Positions 34,198-40,536 of a DNA stretch of 40,536 nt are shown here, in pieces. The stretch is from an uncultured Scytonema sp. (lineage in GTDB: Bacteria; Cyanobacteriota; Cyanobacteriia; Cyanobacteriales; Nostocaceae), in contig CALMVQ010000058.1 of NCBI GenBank assembly GCA_937873135.1, positions 1-40,536 on the forward strand, read 5' to 3'. The position numbers were made by a program, and so were the translations under genes. Every line of letters begins with the position of its first letter. Within the stretch, counting starts at the first letter, position 1. The notes below the pieces were generated by a model. The model was not told the DNA's origin, did not search any database, and saw only the letters and a list, made by a program, of their open reading frames with translations.

Positions 34198-34648
34198 ATT
34201 AATAAACTTATTTACTCAATGGTTAAGTCAACCTGAAAGTCCGAAAGTAGAATTTCTTACCCGAGTCAATTTCGGACTTCCATTATCCAGGATTGTCGAT
34301 ATTTTGTCTTAAAAAATACTGTTTAACTTGTAATAATACATATAGATTGCACATCAAAAATTGTAACCTCAGCAGGTTGAGCCAATAATAACGTCAATAT
34401 GTAAACAAGTGTTGAGATGCGGTGAAACCCTCTAACCATTAACAGATCCTCGCTTGCGTCCACAGATCTGTCGAAAGAAAACTTCGCCTCAATGTAAAGT
34501 TGTGTTGATTCACGCTAACTTGCTTATCATACATTCCACCTATCCATCATGTAACTTGACTATATCCTTAATGTAACTTTATTTGATGGTTTTCCAGCCA
34601 CCACTAAATTATGATCGAATTTTGTAATCATTCCCTGTAACCTAAACA
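34198..34648. other. non-coding region between divergent genes
   Basis: About 450 bp with promoters expected for the transglutaminase-like gene (leftward) and the ATPase (rightward). No repeat, RNA or clear box could be identified. Confidence 0.4.
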
Positions 34649-37537
34649 ATGTCTGCTAATTCTCTGCCTGCTTCAGCCGCCGTTTGGCATAGTTTGGAAG
34701 TTGATCGAGCAATAGAACTGTTGAAAAGCCATGCAGACAATGGCTTAACGCCTCAAGAAGTACAACAGCGTTTGCAAAAATATGGTGCCAACGAACTAGA
34801 GGAAACTGCCTCTCGGAGCGCCTGGGAAATTTTGGTAGATCAGTTTAAGAACATAATGTTGTTAATGCTGATTGCTGTAGCTTTAATTGCTGGGGTAATA
34901 GATCTGCTAGGTTGGCGAGATAAGCTGGCAAAAGGCGAGATCCCCTTCAAAGACACGATCGCTATCTTAGCGGTTGTCATCCTAAACGGCGTCTTGGGCT
35001 ACGTTCAAGAAAGTCGTGCGGAAAAAGCCCTAGCAGCCTTGAAAAAACTTGCCTCTCCCAACGTGCGAGTTATTCGTGGCGGCATGATGGAGGTAGCAGC
35101 CAAAGAATTAGTGCCAGGAGACGTGATGCTACTGGAAACAGGGGTACATGTAGCGGCAGACGGACGCTTACTAGAGGCATCTAACTTGCAAGTCAGAGAG
35201 TCAGCACTCACAGGTGAAGCTGAAGCGGTTAACAAACTTCCAGAAATCCACTTGCCAGAAGACACAGCATTAGGCGATCGCGTAAATTTAGTCTTTCAAG
35301 GCACTGAAGTTGTCAAAGGACGAGGTAAGGTTCTGGTAACCAGCACGGGAATGCATACAGAATTGGGGCAAATTGCCACCATGTTGCAAGCAGTCGAAAG
35401 TGAACCGACTCCCTTGCAGCAGCGGATGACTCAATTGGGTAACGTTCTGGTGATGGGTTCTCTGATTTTAGTCGGGATTGTTATTTTAGGTGGGGTGATT
35501 GAGGCAAGAGGTTTCAGCAATATCAAAGACCTCGTAGAAGTTTCCTTGAGTATAGCAGTAGCTGTCGTTCCAGAAAGCTTACCTGCAGTGATCACTGTTA
35601 CCTTGGCACTGGGAACCCAACGCATGGTACGTCAAAATGCCTTGATCCGCAAATTGCCTGCCGTGGAAACTCTCGGTTCTGTAAATACGATATGTTCTGA
35701 TAAAACTGGGACTCTGACTCAAAACAAGATGGTTGTGCAATCAGTTTTTAATTTAAACTCCCTTGAGAGCAATACTCAAGATGCCAAAAACCAGTTGTTT
35801 AGCGTGACAGGTTCCGGTTATACCCCCACAGGAGAAATTCAACTTCAAGGAAGTACAATTGAAGCAGAAGATTATCCAGAACTCCAAGCATTATTCGTTG
35901 CTTGTAGCCTTTGTAATGATTCAGTTCTGCAACAGCAACATGGGGAATGGGGGATTTTAGGAGATCCTACAGAAGGTGCATTAATAGCGCTGGCGGCAAA
36001 AGGTGGAATTGAACAAGATCAATGGAAAAGTAAGCTACCCCGGATTCGCGAATTCCCCTTTTCTTCAGAACGCAAGCGGATGAGTGTGATTTGTCAGGTG
36101 GAATTCGTAGACACGGGTGTCTCACCACTGACAGCAGTTGATCCTGTGATCAGTAACTTGTTGAAATTTGAAAGTTACTTGATGTTTACCAAAGGTTCAC
36201 CAGAGTTAACCTTGGCACGTTGCACTCATATTTATCTAGGCTTGCAAGCAGTCCCTTTGAGCGATTTGCAACGCCGTAAGATTCTAGCAGCAAATGAGCA
36301 AATGGCAAGTCAAGGGTTGCGGGTGCTGGGTTTTGCCTACAAACCTTTAAATGAAATCCCACATGAAGGATCAGAGGAAATATCTGAGCAAAACTTAGTA
36401 TGGTTGGGATTGGTGGGAATGCTTGATGCACCACGCCCAGAGGTGAAAATGGCAGTGCAAGAGTGTCGAGAAGCGGGAATTCGACCGGTGATGATTACAG
36501 GCGATCACCAGTTAACGGCGAGGGCGATCGCAATCAATTTGGGTATTGCCCAAGAGGGAGATGTCGTGCTAACCGGTCAAGAGTTGCAACGCATGAGTGA
36601 TCAAGAACTAGAGCAAAACGTAGACAGGGTAAACATTTATGCTAGAGTTGCTCCCGAACACAAACTGCGAATTGTCCAAGCATTGCAACGCCGAGGCAAA
36701 TTTATCGCCATGACAGGCGATGGTGTCAATGATGCTCCTGCCCTCAAACAAGCAGATATCGGGATCGCTATGGGTATTACGGGTACTGATGTTAGCAAGG
36801 AAGCAAGTGACATGGTACTTCTTGATGACAATTTTGCTTCTATTGTCGCCGCTACCAAAGAAGGTAGAGTTGTTTTCACCAATATCCGTCGTTTTATTAA
36901 ATACATTCTTGGGAGTAACATTGGCGAAGTTCTCACCATTGCCGCTGCCCCCATTTTAGGATTGGGTGGCGTTCCCCTCACACCACTCCAAATTCTGTGG
37001 ATGAACCTTGTCACTGACGGTCTTCCAGCCTTAGCATTGGCTGTGGAACCGGCTGAACCAAATGTGATGAAGCGTCCGCCCTTCAGTCCTAGTGAAAGTA
37101 TTTTTGCTAGGGGGTTGGGTTCTTATATAATTCGGATTGGTATTATCTTTGCCATTCTTTCCATTATTCTGATGGAGTGGGCTTATCATCACGCACAACT
37201 AGTACAAGGTCCGGGACTCGATCCAAATCGTTGGCAGACAATGGTGTTTACTACCTTGTGTATTGCCCAAATGGGGCACGCTTTAGCAATTCGTTCTAAT
37301 TCGCGACTGACAATCGAGTTAAATCCTTTCTCAAATCCCTTTGTGCTAGGATCTGTTGTTTTAACAACAATTTTGCAGTTAATGCTCATTTATGTTCCTT
37401 TCTTGCGGACTTTCTTTGGCACCCACTGGCTGAGTCCGATAGAATTGGCAATCTGTTTCGGTTTCAGTGCCTTGATGTTTGTCTGGATTGAAATGGAGAA
37501 GTTATTCTTACGATTGATCGGTAAGCAGAGTTTTTGA
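34649..37537 (+). CDS. P-type cation-transporting ATPase (P2, PacL-like)
   Basis: 962 residues. ATP-driven cation export or uptake across the plasma membrane, probably Ca2+ or a related ion. N-terminal cation-ATPase domain ([32 protein letters not shown]), actuator motif [13 protein letters not shown]4 [20 protein letters not shown], phosphorylated Asp 351 in [12 protein letters not shown], nucleotide domain KGSPE with [15 protein letters not shown], hinge [22 protein letters not shown]6 [19 protein letters not shown], and the C-terminal four-helix region. The PESLP of M4 and N..D of M6 match SERCA/PMR-type enzymes. Full length. Ion choice cannot be settled from sequence. Confidence 0.92.
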   Translation: MSANSLPASAAVWHSLEVDRAIELLKSHADNGLTPQEVQQRLQKYGANELEETASRSAWEILVDQFKNIMLLMLIAVALIAGVIDLLGWRDKLAKGEIPFKDTIAILAVVILNGVLGYVQESRAEKALAALKKLASPNVRVIRGGMMEVAAKELVPGDVMLLETGVHVAADGRLLEASNLQVRESALTGEAEAVNKLPEIHLPEDTALGDRVNLVFQGTEVVKGRGKVLVTSTGMHTELGQIATMLQAVESEPTPLQQRMTQLGNVLVMGSLILVGIVILGGVIEARGFSNIKDLVEVSLSIAVAVVPESLPAVITVTLALGTQRMVRQNALIRKLPAVETLGSVNTICSDKTGTLTQNKMVVQSVFNLNSLESNTQDAKNQLFSVTGSGYTPTGEIQLQGSTIEAEDYPELQALFVACSLCNDSVLQQQHGEWGILGDPTEGALIALAAKGGIEQDQWKSKLPRIREFPFSSERKRMSVICQVEFVDTGVSPLTAVDPVISNLLKFESYLMFTKGSPELTLARCTHIYLGLQAVPLSDLQRRKILAANEQMASQGLRVLGFAYKPLNEIPHEGSEEISEQNLVWLGLVGMLDAPRPEVKMAVQECREAGIRPVMITGDHQLTARAIAINLGIAQEGDVVLTGQELQRMSDQELEQNVDRVNIYARVAPEHKLRIVQALQRRGKFIAMTGDGVNDAPALKQADIGIAMGITGTDVSKEASDMVLLDDNFASIVAATKEGRVVFTNIRRFIKYILGSNIGEVLTIAAAPILGLGGVPLTPLQILWMNLVTDGLPALALAVEPAEPNVMKRPPFSPSESIFARGLGSYIIRIGIIFAILSIILMEWAYHHAQLVQGPGLDPNRWQTMVFTTLCIAQMGHALAIRSNSRLTIELNPFSNPFVLGSVVLTTILQLMLIYVPFLRTFFGTHWLSPIELAICFGFSALMFVWIEMEKLFLRLIGKQSF

Positions 37538-37612
37538 GGAAGGAGTCTGTACAGGAATTATGAGTTTTTATTTTTAGCTTCTTCATTTATTCCTCACTCC
37601 TAAGTTTTCCCT

Positions 37613-38776
37613 ATGTACCTCCAAACCCTCCTCCTCCGACAGTTTCGTAACTACAAAGAGCAGCAAGTGAACTTTACTGCACCCAAAACGATTTTGGTGG
37701 GCAATAATGCTCAGGGAAAGTCCAATTTGTTAGAGGCGGTGGAATTGCTGGCAACATTGCGATCGCACAGAATGGCACGCGATCGCGATTTCATTCGGGA
37801 TGGGGAAGAAATCGCCACAATTCGTACTACCGTACAAAGACAAACGGGTGAAAGTGACTTAGTTTTAACTTTACGCCGTAATGGACGTCGTAGTGTTGCT
37901 ATCAATGGTGAGAAGCTGCGGCGTCAAATGGACTTTCTCGGCGTCCTTAATGCAGTACAGTTTTCCAGCTTAGATTTGGATTTAGTCCGGGGTGGTCCTG
38001 AAGGTCGCCGCAATTGGCTAGATACACTCTTAATTCAACTCGAACCTGTTTATGCTCACATTTTACACCAGTACAACCAGGTGTTGCGGCAACGCAACGC
38101 TTTTTTGAGAAGCACTCAGCAACGCTCCTCGCCTCAACGAGGGGAAGCAAACCCAGGCGCAGTCTCCTCAGCACTCAGCACTCAGCCAGAAGAATTGGCT
38201 GTATGGGATGCTCAATTAGCTACAGCAGGTACAAAAGTCATTAGACGACGCGATCGTGCTTTACAAAGACTTGCTCCTATTGCCACCGCTTGGCACACTA
38301 GCATCAGTGGCAGTACAGAGATTTTACAAGTCCATTACTCGCCCAACGTTCCTTTGGAGCAAAACCAATCAGAAAAAGTACAACAAACTTTTTTAGAAAA
38401 AATCCAGCACCGGGCTATTGCTGAATTGCATCGAGGCACTACTCTTGTCGGCCCCCATCGTGATGAAGTAGAATTGACTATTAATCAAACACCGGCTCGT
38501 TTATATGGTTCTCAAGGTCAGCAACGCACTTTAGTACTAGCTCTGAAACTAGCAGAATTACAACTCATTGAAGAAGTCGTCGGAGAACCACCGCTCCTCT
38601 TACTTGATGATGTTTTAGCTGAGCTAGATCCATCTCGTCAAAATCAACTGCTGGATGCTATTCAAGATCGCTTCCAGACTCTAATTACGACTACGCATCT
38701 GAGTTCTTTTGACTCCCAATGGTTAAATTCTTCTCAAATTCTTTACATTAATGCTGGAGAAATCATATTAAAGTGA
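37613..38776 (+). CDS. recF: DNA repair/replication protein RecF
   Basis: 387 residues. SMC-like ATPase that loads RecA at gaps with RecOR. Walker [71 protein letters not shown] signature [19 protein letters not shown] and Walker [14 protein letters not shown] are all present, as is a C-terminal TTTHLSSFD. Between [12 protein letters not shown] and LAVWDAQL there is an insertion of about 25 residues ([20 protein letters not shown]) built from repeat DNA at 38111-38186. It follows the ATPase gene by 75 bp and may be co-transcribed. Confidence 0.96.
   Translation: MYLQTLLLRQFRNYKEQQVNFTAPKTILVGNNAQGKSNLLEAVELLATLRSHRMARDRDFIRDGEEIATIRTTVQRQTGESDLVLTLRRNGRRSVAINGEKLRRQMDFLGVLNAVQFSSLDLDLVRGGPEGRRNWLDTLLIQLEPVYAHILHQYNQVLRQRNAFLRSTQQRSSPQRGEANPGAVSSALSTQPEELAVWDAQLATAGTKVIRRRDRALQRLAPIATAWHTSISGSTEILQVHYSPNVPLEQNQSEKVQQTFLEKIQHRAIAELHRGTTLVGPHRDEVELTINQTPARLYGSQGQQRTLVLALKLAELQLIEEVVGEPPLLLLDDVLAELDPSRQNQLLDAIQDRFQTLITTTHLSSFDSQWLNSSQILYINAGEIILK
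38111..38186 (+). repeat. repeat DNA inserted in frame in recF
   Basis: AGCACTCAGC words occur at 38111-38120 and again in tandem at 38170-38184. Between them lies a small inverted repeat CCTCGCC-tcaa-CGAGGGG. The insert keeps the recF frame. Confidence 0.6.
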
Positions 38777-38823
38777 TTAATATATCGTGCTTTAAAAAAG
38801 TTGGCGTGAATAAACACAACTTT

Positions 38824-38950
38824 GTCGGGGCGGGTTTAATCTCAGAAGTTGTCAGTAACAACGAAAAACCTTGTCAAACCCGCCCCGACAATGTGCCCTG
38901 AGGTTTAATCTCAGAAGTTGTCAGTAAAAACGAAAAATCTTGTCAAACCC
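38824..38950. repeat. GGGGCGGGTTT repeat with 69-bp tandem unit
   Basis: GTCGGGGCGGGTTT (38824-38837) and AAACCCGCCCCGAC (38876-38889) are perfect 14-bp inverted repeats. The unit ggtttaatctcagaagttg recurs 69 bp later (38833 and 38902), ending again in AAACCCGCCC near 38945-38954. Ends match the repeat inserted in the U32 gene. Confidence 0.8.
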
Positions 38951-39077
38951 GCCCTTAATAAATTTCACAGCATATAAATATTTGTTTACTTATTTATGTT
39001 TTTTTTGCAATAACCTACTGAAATTATATAAATTGTCAGGAGAAACAACCAGCTCGTAAAACCTGACTATACAGTGG

Positions 39078-39190
39078 CTAGTACCGCAAGGAGTTCGTCA
39101 AAAGTCACTCATTCAAAAGTCAAAAGTGTTATAAATCAAGGCTTCTGGCTGTTTGAAATGGTTGCTTTATTTACGCGCCCGCTGTACTAG
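39078..39190. repeat. CTAGTAC-ended dispersed repeat, copy 2
   Basis: 113 bp from CTAGTAC (39078-39084) to GTACTAG (39184-39190), sharing caaaagtcactcattcaaa with copy 1 at 26840-26951. Non-coding. Confidence 0.7.
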
Positions 39191-39227
39191 TAGTTTTTAA
39201 TCCCTATTAACAACTAACAATTAACAA

Positions 39228-39671
39228 ATGACTATTCAAACTAATAATAATACATTAGATAAAAAAGAAATTGCATCTCTTAGCGCATCATTGAGGCCAA
39301 TTGAGCAAAAGATACTTAAACAAGATTCTCCTCAAGGTACAAAGAGAATTTGGTTTCAAGGAGCAGAACCTTATTTTGATGTCTTCTTTGAATTAAAAAA
39401 TGATGAAATAGTTTGGTTTCAATTTACCTTACGCGGCAAATCTCTCTCTTGGGATAGAAAAACAACTAAATGGGAAACAGGTAATACTAATGAATTGAGG
39501 GTTGATGATGTAAGTTTTTATCCAGCAAGTAAGACAATAGATAATCACGAGAAAATTGATTGTGAATTTATTAATTTAGTGAAATCAATTCTTGAATTAA
39601 GGGCAGAAGAGCCAATCTTCACTAAAGTGCTAGCACTATTTGAAAGTGAGGAGTTCAAAGTGATCACTTAG
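39228..39671 (+). CDS. hypothetical protein
   Basis: 147 residues, soluble, no signal peptide or membrane span. A helical N-terminus (DKKEIASLSASLRPIEQKIL) is followed by strands with many aromatics (RIWFQGAEPYFDVFFELKNDEIVWFQFTLRGKSLSWDRKTTKWETG) and a helical end (CEFINLVKSILELRAEEPIFTKVLALF). It is well formed and has normal codon use, so it is likely a real gene. The family is not recognised. It converges with the MgtC-like gene, 49 bp away. The CTAGTAC repeat lies just upstream, so its promoter is in the short gap 39191-39227 or in the repeat. Confidence 0.6.
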   Translation: MTIQTNNNTLDKKEIASLSASLRPIEQKILKQDSPQGTKRIWFQGAEPYFDVFFELKNDEIVWFQFTLRGKSLSWDRKTTKWETGNTNELRVDDVSFYPASKTIDNHEKIDCEFINLVKSILELRAEEPIFTKVLALFESEEFKVIT

Positions 39672-39720
39672 AAGTTAACTATCAAATCAAAACTATTCAC
39701 TCCCCACTCTTCTGGTGTGA

Positions 39721-40179
39721 TCAATCTTCTTTTTCCCATTTTTTAACAACATTAAGAACTAAAAAACATAGTAAAGCCCCAATTAACCCTGTTTGCCATA
39801 ACCCGCATCCAGCAGCAATTCCGAGAGCTGCGGAAACCCATATAGCTGTAGCTGAAGTCAGTCCGTGAATTTCAGATCGCCGTGATTCATCAGAAGATAC
39901 ACGTAGAATTTCGCCTGCACCTAGAAATCCTACACCAGCTGCAATACCTTGAATCACGCGGCTGAGAGCATCAGCACTTGGGTGAGCCGTACCTGCTTGC
40001 AGGGGTATAATGGTAAACAGGGCTGCTCCAAAACTCACGAGCATGTGAGTTCTTAACCCAGCAGGTTTATGTCTAAGCTGACGTTCTAAGCCAATAATCG
40101 CCCCGATGAGTATGGCAAGGCATAGCCTGAAGGTAATATTTAGCCAATTATTAGGCGAAAGGTCGTAGGTATTTAGCAA
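39721..40179 (-). CDS. MgtC/SapB family membrane protein
   Basis: 152 residues. The MgtC N-domain signature is complete: RLCLAILIGAIIGLERQLRHKPAGLRTHMLVSFGAALFTII, then VIQGIAAGVGFLGAGEIL and GLTSATAIWVSAALGIAAGCGLW, with four to five membrane spans. MgtC proteins modulate ATP synthase or Mg2+ homeostasis in some bacteria; the cyanobacterial role is not established. The soluble C-terminal ACT-like domain found in longer members is absent, so this is the short form ending VLNVVKKWEKED. Confidence 0.9.
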   Translation of the reverse strand: MLNTYDLSPNNWLNITFRLCLAILIGAIIGLERQLRHKPAGLRTHMLVSFGAALFTIIPLQAGTAHPSADALSRVIQGIAAGVGFLGAGEILRVSSDESRRSEIHGLTSATAIWVSAALGIAAGCGLWQTGLIGALLCFLVLNVVKKWEKED

Positions 40180-40536
40180 TGCTGATGATTGAAGACGAAT
40201 ACTGCAATTACTCTACATTATCTGAAGGTAGTTAAAGCGCGAAGTGTGTGGGACGGAATCTTCTGCCCCACCTACTTCGCCTTTTAGGTCGCTCGTGACG
40301 CTCCTTGAGTGGAAGACAGTATACCTCATGCCTTTCTTTGTAAAATCAGGCAGCGATTTGCTTAAATCTAGAATTGCAGATATATTTTTGTTCATGGTAG
40401 GTAACTGAGGGAGAAGGGATTTAATATCATGTCCGGTAAATTAACCTTAATTCCGTCTGAACCTCAAGAGCGCTTCTCTCTGTGCTTTGTCTCTCCTCCC
40501 CGCTTGCGGAGAGGGGTTGGGGGGCTCGGGGTCCCC
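40180..40536. other. non-coding end of window
   Basis: No supported gene; the 60-codon minus frame at 40213-40395 lacks a ribosome-binding site and family-like composition. The last 50 bp hold a repeat with ccccgc-tt-gcgg inverted arms and G-rich runs typical of cyanobacterial intergenic DNA. Confidence 0.4.
40239..40280. repeat. hairpin repeat
   Basis: GCGAAGT-gt-GTGGG and CCCAC-ct-ACTTCGC are arms of a 42-bp imperfect hairpin upstream of the MgtC-like gene. No T-run follows, so an interspersed repeat is more likely than a terminator. Confidence 0.5.

Larger units (their letters stand above)
38777..39227. other. repeat-rich non-coding region
   Basis: About 450 bp without a gene. It consists of a GGGCGGGTTT-type repeat pair and the second CTAGTAC element, with AT-rich DNA between. 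Confidence 0.6.

Noticed and set aside
40213-40395. 60-codon minus-strand ORF
   Set aside because: No ribosome-binding site; it overlaps a hairpin repeat and has no recognisable composition.

Overview
The window reads as chromosome of a cyanobacterium, most likely a large-genome filamentous one. The octamer GCGATCGC (HIP1) recurs about twenty times. Housekeeping and carbon-concentration genes of cyanobacterial type are present (glmM, recF, sbtA-sbtB, RtcA, PacL-like ATPase, large U32 protein), and the intergenic DNA is full of short palindromic repeats. The genus cannot be fixed from sequence alone.

Layout. (1) 1-2.9 kb: tandem YCII-domain genes, an NTF2-like gene, and an oxidoreductase broken into a mosaic with an SDR fragment and a glycosyltransferase fragment that carries a 150-bp MITE. 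(2) 3.1-4.6 kb: glmM. (3) 4.8-8.5 kb: HEAT-repeat remnant, N-terminally truncated nucleoside hydrolase, two small putative DNA- or zinc-binding proteins. (4) 8.7-13 kb: a second MITE with a 10-bp target duplication, a beta-helix-type gene whose middle 423 bp are inverted, an aldehyde dehydrogenase with a frameshifted 5' end, and three truncated fragments. (5) 13.2-16.3 kb: membrane metal-dependent hydrolase, and a PRISE-type enone reductase divergent from a decayed XRE regulator. (6) 16.7-22.2 kb: defence-like island with an LCAT-type lipase, a transglutaminase-like/P-loop NTPase cut short by a deletion, and a restriction-modification pair (BsuBI/PstI-type nuclease plus C5-cytosine methyltransferase). 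(7) 22.7-25.7 kb: gamma-glutamyltransferase flanked by a direct duplication of the methyltransferase gene. (8) 25.8-40.5 kb: mostly intact genes: rtcA, sbtA-sbtB bicarbonate uptake, U32 protein, beta-propeller/transglutaminase protein, P-type ATPase, recF, MgtC-like protein.

The first 16 kb look like an accessory region in decay. Genes often found together in redox or xenobiotic clusters (YCII, NTF2-like, zinc-less quinone reductase, SDR, ALDH, PRISE) are present, but many are broken by short tandem duplications (4, 7 and 43 bp), an inversion, MITE insertions and illegitimate junctions. In several cases the ancestral reading frame can be rebuilt exactly. The right-hand 15 kb are conserved core, with repeats inserted in frame into two protein genes.

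The best candidate for an unusual functional system is the lipase plus Cys-His-Glu/STAND-like NTPase pair beside the restriction-modification genes. The most striking structural observation is the inverted segment at 9338-9760. All assignments come from reading motifs; no database search was run.
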